Shown here: positions 26,410-35,350 of the stretch, in pieces
Numbering within the stretch: position 1 is the first letter of the stretch
Layout of the letters: every line of letters starts with the position of its first letter
Source: Anthropogastromicrobium aceti
GTDB lineage: Bacteria; Bacillota; Clostridia; Lachnospirales; Lachnospiraceae
DNA length: 64,000 bases
Assembly (NCBI RefSeq): GCF_025567095.1
Contig: NZ_JAOQJH010000005.1
Reading direction: 5' to 3' (one strand)
The notes under the pieces: model-generated
The model's database searches: none
Seen by the model: the letters and a program-made list of their open reading frames with translations, nothing else
What the model was told of the DNA's origin: nothing
Translations under genes and position numbers: made by a program

Positions 26410-27936
26410 ATGAAAAATTTCCGCGTGAGGCGTATCCATATCGTCTGCCTGGCTATTGCAACGGCAGAGATCTTGATCGCAGCTTTTGTGTTGTGGAAAA
26501 ATGCTATTTGGAATGAAACACAAATCCAGACGGCAAATAAACAAAGTGTTTTGTCAGAGACACAAGAAGAAACAACGTCTGATATACAGGAAAATGAAAA
26601 AACAGCGACTCAAAATCAGGAAGAAACAAAACCAGTTGAGGAAGCTGTAGCTTCGATGCCCTCTATGCGCGTTAAGCTGAAAAATTCAGACAACACCTCA
26701 TTTGAGCATGCCAAGGTAATCATAACATGTCCAGATACATTTCATATACAGTCTGGCACAAAGGAGCAGATTTTTACCGGCGGACAGACTGTTACTATTA
26801 CACCGGAGCATCCGTTTTTTCAGGAAGGATCGATTCGTGTGGCATCGGAGGGCGGCTTCGTTATAATTGACAGTATTTTAAGGCGCGGCATCAGCCATGA
26901 ATATGAAGGTGTTCTTGATTTATATCTTAGTGAACAGGGCATTGTGATTGTAAATGAACTTCCGCTTGAGGATTATGTTTCAAAGGTAGTACCAAGCGAG
27001 ATGCCTGTTTCCTATGGATTAGAAGCAGCTAAGCTGCAGGCTGTATGTGCACGTACATATGCATATGAACGTATTCTTCACCAAAAAACGATTGATAATT
27101 ATGGCTCATTTGCAGATGATTCTGTAGATTATCAGGTGTATAACAGTGCAGGCTATCAGGAGATTTCAGCGCAGGGAGCAAAGCTCACATCGGGCGTGAT
27201 AATGACGCGTGACGGTGCGCCAATCGTGCCATATTATTTTTCAACATCATGCGGCTATACTTCAGATAATCTTGCCTGGTCTGGAAATCAGACGCTTCCT
27301 TATCTGAAATCACTTAATTTAACAGGAGAGCCAGATCGCGATATGACGGATGAGGCGACAGTCAGTGCATTTTTACAGGATCAGAATGCAGCTGGATTAG
27401 AGTCAAATATGGCATGGTACAGGTGGCGCTGCGAGATTCCTCTTGATGTAATGCAGGAGCTGTTTTTAAAACGTCTTCCAGCGCTTAGCGCCAGTCAAAG
27501 TGAATGTATCAAGGCAGAAGGAGAAAGCTTAGAAAAGATCATCAGCTCAACATTAACATCTGTGCAGGTGACTGGTCGTTTCGCCGGCGGCATGGCATCA
27601 GGACTTAAGCTTACATACGAAAAAGGAAGTGTCTTGGTGACAGGAGAGCTTGTTATGAGAAAGCTTTTAAGTGAACCTAATCGTACATATCAAAATAAAT
27701 CAGAGGAAACAGTATCGCTAAGCGAAGGAAATTACCTTCCAAGTGCTTTTTTTTGTCTGATTCCAGTGACAAAGCAGGATACGATGACAGGCTATGTGAT
27801 TTGTGGCGGCGGAAATGGACATGGTATTGGGTTATCACAAAATTGTGCGTACCAACTATTAGAGCAGGGAAAAACGTGGCAGGAGATTCTTTTGTTTTTT
27901 TATCAGGGGATTGCATTTGATACAATAACATGGTAA
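26410..27936 (+). CDS. SpoIID/LytB domain protein
   Basis: A 508-residue membrane-anchored protein. An N-terminal membrane helix (IVCLAIATAEILIAAFVLW) is followed by a Glu/Gln/Thr-rich linker and then the SpoIID domain, with PLEDYVSKVVPSEMP, GLEAAKLQAVCARTYAY and the C-terminal GHGIGLSQNCAYQLLEQG motif. Characterised SpoIID proteins are lytic transglycosylases that thin septal peptidoglycan during engulfment. The gene is alone rather than in a spoIID-spoIIQ context, and LytB-type cell-wall roles are possible. RBS GGCAGAGG precedes the ATG at 26410. Confidence 0.85.
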   Translation: MKNFRVRRIHIVCLAIATAEILIAAFVLWKNAIWNETQIQTANKQSVLSETQEETTSDIQENEKTATQNQEETKPVEEAVASMPSMRVKLKNSDNTSFEHAKVIITCPDTFHIQSGTKEQIFTGGQTVTITPEHPFFQEGSIRVASEGGFVIIDSILRRGISHEYEGVLDLYLSEQGIVIVNELPLEDYVSKVVPSEMPVSYGLEAAKLQAVCARTYAYERILHQKTIDNYGSFADDSVDYQVYNSAGYQEISAQGAKLTSGVIMTRDGAPIVPYYFSTSCGYTSDNLAWSGNQTLPYLKSLNLTGEPDRDMTDEATVSAFLQDQNAAGLESNMAWYRWRCEIPLDVMQELFLKRLPALSASQSECIKAEGESLEKIISSTLTSVQVTGRFAGGMASGLKLTYEKGSVLVTGELVMRKLLSEPNRTYQNKSEETVSLSEGNYLPSAFFCLIPVTKQDTMTGYVICGGGNGHGIGLSQNCAYQLLEQGKTWQEILLFFYQGIAFDTITW

Positions 27937-28002
27937 ACTATCAAAGTGAATGTTTTCACATGAAGATATGTCAGCATTCGAAGCTGCAGGAGGAGGAAAA
28001 TT

Positions 28003-29214
28003 ATGACAAAAATAGCAATGACAACTCCATTAGTAGAGATGGACGGAGATGAGATGACCAGAGTTCTCTGGAAGATGATTAAGGACGAGCTGATTCTTCC
28101 GTTTGTTGATTTGAAAACAGAATATTATGATTTGGGACTTGAATACCGTGACCAGACACGTGATCAGGTAACGATTGACAGTGCGAATGCGACAAAGAAG
28201 TACGGTGTTGCCGTTAAGTGCGCAACGATCACTCCAAATGCGGCAAGAATGACAGAGTATAACCTGCATGAGATGTGGAAAAGTCCAAATGGAACTATTC
28301 GTGCTATTTTAGATGGAACTGTATTTCGTGCACCGATTCTTGTAAAAGGCGTAGAACCGCTTGTAAAAAATTGGAAGAAGCCAATCACAATTGCAAGACA
28401 TGCGTATGGTGATGTCTACAAGGCAACTGAGATGAAGATTCCGGGACCGGGAAAGACAGAGCTTGTTTACACAAACGAAGCTGGTGAGGAGACAAGAGAG
28501 CTGATCCACAACTTTACAGGAGCAGGTATCATTCAGGGACAGCACAATGTCGTTGCTTCCATTGAGAATTTTGCACATTGCTGCTTTAGATATGCGCTTG
28601 ATACAAAGCAGGATCTGTGGTTTGCGACAAAAGATACCATTTCCAAAAAGTATGATCACACCTTTAAGGATATTTTCCAGGAGATCTATGATCGCGATTA
28701 TAAGGAAGCATTTGAGAAGGCTGGTATTGAGTATTTCTATACATTGATCGATGATGCTGTTGCAAGAGTAATTCGTTCTGAGGGCGGATATATCTGGGCT
28801 TGCAAGAACTATGATGGTGATGTTATGAGTGATATGGTAGCAACAGCATTTGGTTCTCTGGCAATGATGACATCTGTTTTAGTATCTCCGAATGGCTGCT
28901 ACGAGTATGAGGCTGCTCATGGAACAGTACAGAGACATTACTATCAGTATAAGGAAGGAAAGAAGACTTCCACTAACCCAGTTGCAACAATTTTTGCATG
29001 GAGCGGTGCATTCAGAAAAAGAGGCGAGATGGACGGCTTAGAGAAGCTGTGTGATTACGCAGACAAGTTAGAGCAGGCAACTATTGATACAATCGAGTCT
29101 GGCATTATGACAAAGGATTTGTCTGCCATCACAACGCTTTCAAATGCACAGACAGTAACTAGTGAGGAATTTCTTAGTGCAATCAGAAGCAGATTGGAGG
29201 CATTGCTTGCATGA
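28003..29214 (+). CDS. icd: NADP-dependent isocitrate dehydrogenase
   Basis: A 403-residue enzyme oxidising isocitrate to 2-oxoglutarate. The sequence is of the dimeric, eukaryote-like NADP type: PLVEMDGDEMTRVLWKMIK at the N terminus, ITPNAARMTEY, KSPNGTIRAILDGTVFR and the coenzyme-binding EAAHGTVQRHYYQYKEGKK segment. RBS GGAGGAGG lies before the ATG. The start of aroD overlaps its last codons (ATGA), giving a two-gene operon. It probably supplies 2-oxoglutarate for glutamate synthesis. Confidence 0.96.
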   Translation: MTKIAMTTPLVEMDGDEMTRVLWKMIKDELILPFVDLKTEYYDLGLEYRDQTRDQVTIDSANATKKYGVAVKCATITPNAARMTEYNLHEMWKSPNGTIRAILDGTVFRAPILVKGVEPLVKNWKKPITIARHAYGDVYKATEMKIPGPGKTELVYTNEAGEETRELIHNFTGAGIIQGQHNVVASIENFAHCCFRYALDTKQDLWFATKDTISKKYDHTFKDIFQEIYDRDYKEAFEKAGIEYFYTLIDDAVARVIRSEGGYIWACKNYDGDVMSDMVATAFGSLAMMTSVLVSPNGCYEYEAAHGTVQRHYYQYKEGKKTSTNPVATIFAWSGAFRKRGEMDGLEKLCDYADKLEQATIDTIESGIMTKDLSAITTLSNAQTVTSEEFLSAIRSRLEALLA

Positions 29215-29993
29215 GTGTTCTGAGAGCAGGAAATACAACACTTGAGGATGGAAAGGTGCGAATCTGTGTACCAATTGCTTATGAAACAGAAAATGAGATT
29301 TTAGAAGAGTCTGTGCGCATTGGAAAAAGCAGTGTGGCAGATATTGCTGAGTGGCGTATCGATTGGTATCAGGACGTGTTTCAGCCAAGAAAGAGAAATG
29401 CGCTTGCAAAAAAAATTCGTAAGAATCTGCAGGGAAAGCCGCTTTTAGTAACATTTCGAAGCAGACGAGAGGGAGGTGAAAGGGATATTACTCCCACAGC
29501 TTACCAGGCACTTCTTGATGAAATAATAGAAAGTAATAGTATAGAAAGCAAAGTGGTTGACCTTCTTGATGTTGAGCTTAGTCAGGGAATGGCATGTGTA
29601 CAGGAATTGATAAAACATGCACACCAGATGGGTATCGGTGTGATTGTATCACAGCACGATTTTAAAAAGACACCGGAAGCTTCAAATCTTATTACAACAA
29701 TGGAGCAGATGGCAGGCTACGGCGCAGATGTCTGCAAAATAGCAGTGATGCCTCAGTCTCTTGCAGATGTGGCAGCGCTTCTTTTGGCGACAGGAACTAT
29801 GAAGGAGAATCATCCAGAGACACTTTTAATTACAATGTCAATGGGGCGCACAGGATGTGTGAGCAGGCTTTGCGGCGGCTTATTTGGCAGTGTAATGAGT
29901 TTTGGAAGCATGGGAAAAGCCAGTGCACCGGGACAGGTATCAGCCAAAGAGCTGTCAGATGTGTTATGGGCAATTGAGCGAGCAGTTGAATAG
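29211..29993 (+). CDS. aroD: 3-dehydroquinate dehydratase, type I
   Basis: A 260-residue shikimate-pathway enzyme that removes water from 3-dehydroquinate through a Schiff-base lysine. Type I features are visible: EWRIDWYQDV, the active-site His in IGVIVSQHDFKKTP, the catalytic Lys in ADVCKIAVMPQS, and the C-terminal FGSMGKASAPGQVSAKEL. The ATG at 29211 overlaps the icd stop. No other aro gene is adjacent; tyrA, which is also in aromatic synthesis, lies far away at 62070. Confidence 0.95.
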   Translation: MSVLRAGNTTLEDGKVRICVPIAYETENEILEESVRIGKSSVADIAEWRIDWYQDVFQPRKRNALAKKIRKNLQGKPLLVTFRSRREGGERDITPTAYQALLDEIIESNSIESKVVDLLDVELSQGMACVQELIKHAHQMGIGVIVSQHDFKKTPEASNLITTMEQMAGYGADVCKIAVMPQSLADVAALLLATGTMKENHPETLLITMSMGRTGCVSRLCGGLFGSVMSFGSMGKASAPGQVSAKELSDVLWAIERAVE

Positions 29994-30000
29994 TTATAAT

Positions 30001-30036
30001 CTAAAAAAAGCAGTTAGTTGACTGCTTTTTTTAGAT
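30001..30036. terminator. Bidirectional terminator between aroD and rho
   Basis: AAAAAAAGCAGT and ACTGCTTTTTTT form a perfect stem around TAGTTG, with A and T tracts on opposite sides. Confidence 0.9.
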
Positions 30037-30045
30037 TTACTATAA

Positions 30046-32283
30046 TTATGGTTTTACCTTTGGAAGTGTTTCAATAAATTCAGCGTTATTTTTTGTGTGT
30101 ACAAAATGATTTAAAATTTGTTCAATTGCATCATCATTCTTTAGTCCGCTTATGCTTTTGCGGATAGTGGAAACAGCTGTAAGTTCATCTGGTGTCAGAA
30201 GCAGATCTTCACGTCTTGTTCCAGAACGGGTAATATCAATTGCCGGGAAGATACGGCGCTCAGACAGCTTTCTGTCTAATACAAGCTCCATGTTTCCAGT
30301 TCCCTTAAATTCCTCAAATACCATATCATCAAGACGGCTTCCAGTGTCAACAAGCGCAGTGGCAAGGATAGTAAGACTGCCGCCCTCACGCATATTTCTG
30401 GCAGCGCCGAAAAACTTCTTTGGCATATGAAGTGCAGCCGGATCAAGTCCTCCAGAAAGAGTGCGTCCGCTTGGAGTCACGGTAAGATTATATGCGCGAG
30501 CCAGACGAGTCAGGCTGTCTAATAAAACCATAACATCCTGCTTATGCTCAACAAGACGCTTCGCACGCTCAAGAACCATTTCAGCAACCTGCTTATGATG
30601 TTCAGGTGTTTCATCAAATGTAGAATAAATTACCTCAACATGCTCTCCCTGAATGGATTCACGGATATCTGTAACCTCCTCTGGGCGCTCATCAATAAGA
30701 AGTATGATAAGATGCATATCAGGATAATTGTGTGTAACAGCATTTGCAATCTCCTTTAAAAGCGTTGTCTTTCCAGCTTTTGGCGGGGAGACGATCATAC
30801 CGCGTTGTCCTTTTCCAATAGGGCTGATCAGATCAACAATGCGAAGAGCAGTGGAGCCGCCTTCAACCTCCATAGACAGACGACTGTTAGGGAAAACAGG
30901 AGTAAGCTTTTCAAAATTCGGGCGGTGTGAACAAAGCTCAGGATTAACACCATTGATTGTATTGATGCGAATCAAAGCATCATATTTATTATCATCTGGA
31001 TTTGCTTTTTGGAAACCATCTACCATATCACCTGTTCTAAGGCCAAAACGACGAATCTGAGACGGCGCAACATATACATCCTGCTGACCAGTTAAGAAGT
31101 TTGCAGAGCGAAGGAAACCAAAGCCTTCCTGTAAAACCTCAAGAATACCGCATGCCGGCTGGCATCCTTCTGGAAGAGCACCATCATTATCAAAGCGGTT
31201 TGCAAAATCATCACGCATTGCGTTATCAAAACGATTAGAATATTGAGCAGATGTATCTCTTGAATCAAAACGATTCTGACTGGAAAGCTCTGTTCTTGAA
31301 TCAAAGCGATTGACAGCATCGGTACGGTTTGTCATATCGTTTCTGTTCATAGCATCATTTCTGTCATTTCGATTAAAGTCGGTACGGTTTTGATAGTCAT
31401 TTCTGGAATCAAAACGGTTCTGGAAATCATTTCTATAATTATCGTAGCGGTTTGTATAATCTCTTGAAGAATTGTTATAGCGGTTCTGATAATCATTTCT
31501 GGAATCATAGCGGTTTGAGTAGTCATTTCTGACTGAAAAATCACTGCGGCCTGAAAAATCTCTTCCGGAATTATCAAAACGTCCCTGGGAATCATTTCTT
31601 GTATTATCAAAACGATTTTGAACATCATTTCTCGTAGAATCAAAGCGATTTGAGGAATCCATTCTTGTATTATCAAAGCGGCTTGTAGAATCTATTCTTG
31701 TATTATCAAAGCGTCCTTGGGAATCATTTCTTGTAGTATCGAAGCGGTTTACAGAATCCTCACGCCAGTTAGAATCAGGGCGACCGTTTCGTACACGTGG
31801 TTTACGCGGATGAACCGTGTGGGCGTTTGACTGGCGAAGATCCTTAAAGGAAGAGGAGGAATAGGAATTATTCCTGCTGTAAAAATTATTTCTTGCGGCA
31901 GCATAGGAAGCTGCAGAAGCAGCATAGGAGCGGCGCTCTCTTTGTGCTGTTGGATCAGCAAGTTTTTCAGAAGAAGAATCCTGTACATCATCAGAAGAAG
32001 ATGGAGCAGAGCTCATTTGTGAAGAATCTGTCTCTGATAAAGCTGTCTTTGTATCAGTGGAATTTGTCTCAGAAGATGCCGATACAAGTTCGTTGTCGGA
32101 TGAAGCCGTATCAGATGTTTGAACATTTTGTGTTTGCGGCGTCTGTGCCTGTTCCGGGCTAAGTTTTTCCAGAATTACATCAATCAGCTGCGCCTTGCGC
32201 AGAGTAGAAACGTTCTTAATGTGATTTTCTTTCGCAATCTGTTTTAGCTCAGTGAGCGGAAGTGATTTTAATTTTTCACGCAT
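30046..32283 (-). CDS. rho: Transcription termination factor Rho with extended repeat-rich insert
   Basis: A 745-residue hexameric RNA helicase. The N-terminal Rho domain (LPLTELKQIAKENHIKNVSTLRKAQLIDVIL) is followed by a Ser/Gln/Thr-rich stretch and then about 200 residues of low-complexity N/R/D/F/S repeats. After that come the RNA-binding domain (CGILEVLQEGFGFLRS) and the ATPase core with Walker A SPPKAGKTTLLKEIAN near residue 503 and ILLIDERPEEVTD. E. coli Rho is about 420 residues, so the insert accounts for most of the extra length. ATG 32283 gives the conserved MREKLKSLPL start; in-frame starts at 32304 and 32319 are possible but add non-homologous residues. Confidence 0.95.
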   Translation of the reverse strand: MREKLKSLPLTELKQIAKENHIKNVSTLRKAQLIDVILEKLSPEQAQTPQTQNVQTSDTASSDNELVSASSETNSTDTKTALSETDSSQMSSAPSSSDDVQDSSSEKLADPTAQRERRSYAASAASYAAARNNFYSRNNSYSSSSFKDLRQSNAHTVHPRKPRVRNGRPDSNWREDSVNRFDTTRNDSQGRFDNTRIDSTSRFDNTRMDSSNRFDSTRNDVQNRFDNTRNDSQGRFDNSGRDFSGRSDFSVRNDYSNRYDSRNDYQNRYNNSSRDYTNRYDNYRNDFQNRFDSRNDYQNRTDFNRNDRNDAMNRNDMTNRTDAVNRFDSRTELSSQNRFDSRDTSAQYSNRFDNAMRDDFANRFDNDGALPEGCQPACGILEVLQEGFGFLRSANFLTGQQDVYVAPSQIRRFGLRTGDMVDGFQKANPDDNKYDALIRINTINGVNPELCSHRPNFEKLTPVFPNSRLSMEVEGGSTALRIVDLISPIGKGQRGMIVSPPKAGKTTLLKEIANAVTHNYPDMHLIILLIDERPEEVTDIRESIQGEHVEVIYSTFDETPEHHKQVAEMVLERAKRLVEHKQDVMVLLDSLTRLARAYNLTVTPSGRTLSGGLDPAALHMPKKFFGAARNMREGGSLTILATALVDTGSRLDDMVFEEFKGTGNMELVLDRKLSERRIFPAIDITRSGTRREDLLLTPDELTAVSTIRKSISGLKNDDAIEQILNHFVHTKNNAEFIETLPKVKP
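31183..31757 (-). repeat. Degenerate tandem repeats in rho encoding NRFDSTRND-type units
   Basis: Units of about 27-36 bases encode variants of NRFDNTRNDSQ repeated some fifteen times, with Tyr/Phe and Asn/Asp variation. The DNA copies (for example TTATCAAAACG and CATTTCT motifs on the plus strand) are still alike, so slippage-driven length change is plausible. Confidence 0.8.
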
Positions 32284-32401
32284 AAATAACCATGCCTTTC
32301 TCATGTTTTTGTCAGACAAAATACAAATTATAATATTTTTTTAATTTCACCTTTCGAAATGATGCAGCATTCGCATAGCTGCAGCGAAACATCGCACTAT
32401 C

Positions 32402-32430
32402 ATTATACGAATGAAATGGCAAAAAGTAAA
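32402..32430 (-). promoter_or_regulatory. Predicted promoter of rho
   Basis: On the minus strand TTTACT (32430-32425), 17 bases, TATAAT (32407-32402), giving a leader of roughly 110 bases before the chosen start. Confidence 0.55.
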
Positions 32431-32450
32431 GTAAAAAAATAAACCAAAAC

Positions 32451-32479
32451 TTGACGAATGTATGTAAAATTGATATCAT
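32451..32479 (+). promoter_or_regulatory. Predicted promoter of the radical SAM gene
   Basis: TTGACG (32451-32456), 17 bases, TATCAT (32474-32479). It is divergent from the rho promoter. Confidence 0.5.
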
Positions 32480-32515
32480 TATTCTATAGTGCGTCACGTG
32501 TGAAGGAGGAAAAAG

Positions 32516-33442
32516 ATGCTGTGGGGAGAAAAACCGTATTATTCGCTTGATTATTACCTGAAGCAAACGTTTGGTTCAAAGACTTATAAGGCATCGTTAG
32601 ATGCCGGTTTTACTTGTCCAAACAGGGATGGAACAATCGGGCGCGGTGGATGTATTTTCTGCAGCAGAGGCGGTTCAGGTGAATTTGCAGGCAGCAGAGC
32701 GCTGTCAATTAAAGAGCAGATCGACAGTCAGATTGAAAAGCTTGGCTCCTTTCATGCAAAGCAGTATATTGCATATTATCAGGCTTTTACAAATACATAT
32801 GCAGATTTGGATTATTTAAGACGTGTCTATGAACCTTCTTTTTTACATGAAAAGGTTGCGGTGGTGGATATTGCGACAAGACCAGACTGTGTGGGAGAGG
32901 ATGTTGTTTCACTTCTTTGTGAATATTCCAAAAGAAAGCCAGTGTGGGTAGAACTGGGACTTCAGACAATACACGAGGACACGGCAGCCTATATTAGACG
33001 TGGATATGATTTGACATGCTTTGAAAACGCATTAAAGCGTCTTAATGATGCACAGATTCCTGTAATCGTTCATGTGATACTTGGTCTTCCAGGCGAAGAT
33101 AAGGAAAAAATGCTCGAAACTATTCGTTATCTGAATAATGCAGGGATCTTTGGAATAAAGCTGCAGCTTCTTCATGTGCTTGAAAATACTGACCTTGCAG
33201 ATGAATTTCGTGCCGGAAAGTTTCAGACATTGTCTATGGAAGCATATGTGGATCTTGTTGTTTCCTGCATCGGTGCACTTTCACCAGATATTGTCATTCA
33301 CAGGCTGACAGGAGATGGTCCGTCAAATCAGCTGATTTCACCGCTGTGGAGCCGGGCAAAGCGCAGTGTGCTTAACTGTATTCATCATGAATTGAAGACA
33401 CGGGGAATATACCAAGGCTGCTTTTTAAAAGAGCAGGGCTGA
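32516..33442 (+). CDS. TIGR01212-family (YhcC-like) radical SAM protein
   Basis: A 308-residue protein of the YhcC/TIGR01212 group, with Cys34, Cys46 and Cys49 (C-x11-C-x2-C in FTCPNRDGTIGRGGCIFC) as likely ligands of the [4Fe-4S] cluster that cleaves SAM. The family's YYLKQTFGSKTYKASLDAGF start and LGLPGEDKEKMLETIRYL segment are present. The biochemical role of the family is not settled to my knowledge. A strong GAAGGAGG RBS precedes the ATG at 32516. The DUF4364 gene follows 25 bases later, so the two probably share a transcript. Confidence 0.88.
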   Translation: MLWGEKPYYSLDYYLKQTFGSKTYKASLDAGFTCPNRDGTIGRGGCIFCSRGGSGEFAGSRALSIKEQIDSQIEKLGSFHAKQYIAYYQAFTNTYADLDYLRRVYEPSFLHEKVAVVDIATRPDCVGEDVVSLLCEYSKRKPVWVELGLQTIHEDTAAYIRRGYDLTCFENALKRLNDAQIPVIVHVILGLPGEDKEKMLETIRYLNNAGIFGIKLQLLHVLENTDLADEFRAGKFQTLSMEAYVDLVVSCIGALSPDIVIHRLTGDGPSNQLISPLWSRAKRSVLNCIHHELKTRGIYQGCFLKEQG

Positions 33443-33466
33443 TATATAGAAAGGAACTATTGGATT

Positions 33467-33982
33467 ATGGCAGAACCATTGACATTATATAAACTGATGA
33501 TACTTTATTTATTGAAAAAGGTGAATTATCCGTTGTCAAACGGGCAGATGTCTGAGTTCTTTGTGAGTAAATCGTATACAGACTATTTTACCTTTCAGAT
33601 GGTGATCAATGAACTGCTGGGAACCTCTCTGATTCACAAGGAAACAATCAGAAATACATCACGCTACGAGCTGACAAAAGAGGGCGAAGAGGTGCTCTTT
33701 TATTTTGAAAATAAAATAACAGGCGAAGTCAAGCAGGACATGGATGATTTCTTAAAGGAAAACAATTTTAAGCTTAGAACAGAAAATTCTGTGCTGGCCA
33801 ATTATTATAAGAGTACGGCAAGCAATGATTTTGAGATTGATTGTGTCGTAAAGGAAGGCAAGAATACATTAATTGAGTTAAAGCTTTCGGCAGCGACAGA
33901 GGAGATGGCTGAAAAAATGTGCGACAATTGGGAAAAAGCAAGCAAAGAAATCTATGAGTTTGCTATGAAAAAATTGTTATAA
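33467..33982 (+). CDS. DUF4364 family protein
   Basis: A 171-residue protein recognised as the clostridial DUF4364 family. The N-terminal half (LTLYKLMILYLLKKVNYPLSN, then YELTKEGEEVLFYFENKI) has the look of a winged-helix DNA-binding domain of the PadR/MarR type. The C-terminal half is mixed alpha/beta. It may be a transcription regulator, but that is an inference from the helix pattern. It follows the radical SAM gene closely and precedes rpmE. Confidence 0.8.
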   Translation: MAEPLTLYKLMILYLLKKVNYPLSNGQMSEFFVSKSYTDYFTFQMVINELLGTSLIHKETIRNTSRYELTKEGEEVLFYFENKITGEVKQDMDDFLKENNFKLRTENSVLANYYKSTASNDFEIDCVVKEGKNTLIELKLSAATEEMAEKMCDNWEKASKEIYEFAMKKLL

Positions 33983-34000
33983 AAATAATAAAATAAGTAC

Positions 34001-34029
34001 TTGCACAGAGGAATATTTTGTGTTATGAT
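34001..34029 (+). promoter_or_regulatory. Promoter of rpmE
   Basis: TTGCAC (34001-34006), 17 bases, TATGAT (34024-34029), followed by a leader of about 100 bases. Confidence 0.65.
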
Positions 34030-34035
34030 TTTATT

Positions 34036-34136
34036 GTTGCGTTATAAGCGCTGTGTTCGTACAGTGTCAAGTGCGCGTAAATTATTATGACTATGATGAT
34101 GGTTGGGAACCATCACAAGGAAGAAGAGGTGAGCTC
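34036..34136 (+). promoter_or_regulatory. Possible autoregulatory leader of ribosomal protein L31
   Basis: The untranslated leader holds a GATGGTT/AACCATC hairpin (about 34097-34113) just before the RBS GAGGTG, plus an upstream TTATAAGCGC and GTGCGCG stem region. L31 genes of Firmicutes are known to carry structured leaders; whether this is one is not certain by eye. Confidence 0.35.
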
Positions 34137-34343
34137 ATGAAGGAAGGAATCCATCCAGAATATTATCAGGCAAAGGTTACCTGCAACTGTGGCAACGAGT
34201 TCGTTACCGGATCCACAAAGAAGGAGATCCACGTTGAAATCTGTTCTAAGTGCCATCCGTTCTACACTGGCCAGCAGAAGGCAACTTCCGCACGCGGACG
34301 TATTGATAAGTTTAACCGTAAGTATGGTTTAAAGAGTGAATGA
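34137..34343 (+). CDS. rpmE: 50S ribosomal protein L31
   Basis: A 68-residue ribosomal protein. Start MKEGIHPEYYQAKVTCNCGNEF is canonical, and the CNC and CSKC pairs mark the zinc-binding form (C+ type), with the HPFYTGQQK motif after them. The ATG at 34137 has GAGGTG at good spacing; a longer open frame from 34053 would read through the leader. The C+ form is the one replaced by zinc-free paralogues under zinc starvation in some bacteria; no second L31 gene is present here. Confidence 0.95.
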   Translation: MKEGIHPEYYQAKVTCNCGNEFVTGSTKKEIHVEICSKCHPFYTGQQKATSARGRIDKFNRKYGLKSE

Positions 34344-34414
34344 TGTTGACTGAAGCAGGTTGAGATTTTTATCTCAACCTCTTTTGTCGTTTAAGGACAA
34401 ACAAAGGAGTGCGG

Positions 34415-35350
34415 ATGAAGTCATCAGGAATTGGCGGCCAGGCCGTCATGGAAGGAATTATGATGCGAAACGGTAGCGAGTATAGTGTGGCTGTTCGCAA
34501 GGAAAATGGAGAAATTGAAGTAAAAAAAGAAACATACAAGGGCGTGGGATCAAAGTGTAAGCTGTTTCGTCTTCCATTTATAAGAGGAATCTTTAGCTTT
34601 GTGGATTCACTTGTACTTGGCATGAAATCTTTAAATTATTCTGCAAGCCTTTTTATGGAGGACGGCGAGGAAGAAGAAGAACCGGGACGCTTTGAAAAAT
34701 GGCTTCAGAAAAAGTTTGGCGATAAAGCAGAAAAAGTAATTATGGACCTGACCATGGTTATTTCTATCATATTAGCGATGGGGATTTTTATGGTATTTCC
34801 AACATGGGTATCCACACTCATGAAGCCACTTCTTGGAAATGGCATTTGGATGGCACTTTTTGAAGGTGTGCTTCGTATTGCTATTTTTATTGCCTATGTG
34901 GGACTGATCTCATTGATGCCAGATATCAAAAGAACATATATGTATCACGGTGCAGAGCATAAGTGTATTAACTGTATTGAGCATGGACTGCCATTAACAG
35001 TAGAAAATGTTATGAAAAGCTCTAAGGAGCATAAGCGCTGTGGAACTAGCTTTTTGTTAATTGTCATGGTTATCAGTATTCTTTTCTTTTTGGTGATTCG
35101 TCCGGAGACATTGTGGCTTCGTCTGGTATCAAGAATCCTTTTGATTCCGGTAATCGCCGGCGTTTCTTTTGAGTTTTTGCGTCTTGCCGGAAACAGTGAC
35201 AATCCAGTTGTTAATCTTTTAAGTAAGCCAGGTTTAATGCTTCAGGGACTGACCACAAAGGAGCCGGATGAAAAGATGGCAGAGGTAGCTATCTGTGCAG
35301 TAGAGGCCGTATTTGACTGGAAGGCATATGAGGAGGCAAACTTTAATTGA
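34415..35350 (+). CDS. DUF1385 family membrane protein (YqhQ-like)
   Basis: A 311-residue membrane protein with the family start SSGIGGQAVMEGIMMRNG, four or five membrane helices and the HGAEHKCINCIEHG motif with paired Cys and His. The DUF1385 family is widespread in Firmicutes next to prmC and prfA; its function is not established. The ATG at 34415 is used because AAGGAG ends six bases upstream; the GTG at 34409 overlaps that RBS. Its stop overlaps the start of prmC, so DUF1385-prmC-prfA form an operon. Confidence 0.9.
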   Translation: MKSSGIGGQAVMEGIMMRNGSEYSVAVRKENGEIEVKKETYKGVGSKCKLFRLPFIRGIFSFVDSLVLGMKSLNYSASLFMEDGEEEEEPGRFEKWLQKKFGDKAEKVIMDLTMVISIILAMGIFMVFPTWVSTLMKPLLGNGIWMALFEGVLRIAIFIAYVGLISLMPDIKRTYMYHGAEHKCINCIEHGLPLTVENVMKSSKEHKRCGTSFLLIVMVISILFFLVIRPETLWLRLVSRILLIPVIAGVSFEFLRLAGNSDNPVVNLLSKPGLMLQGLTTKEPDEKMAEVAICAVEAVFDWKAYEEANFN

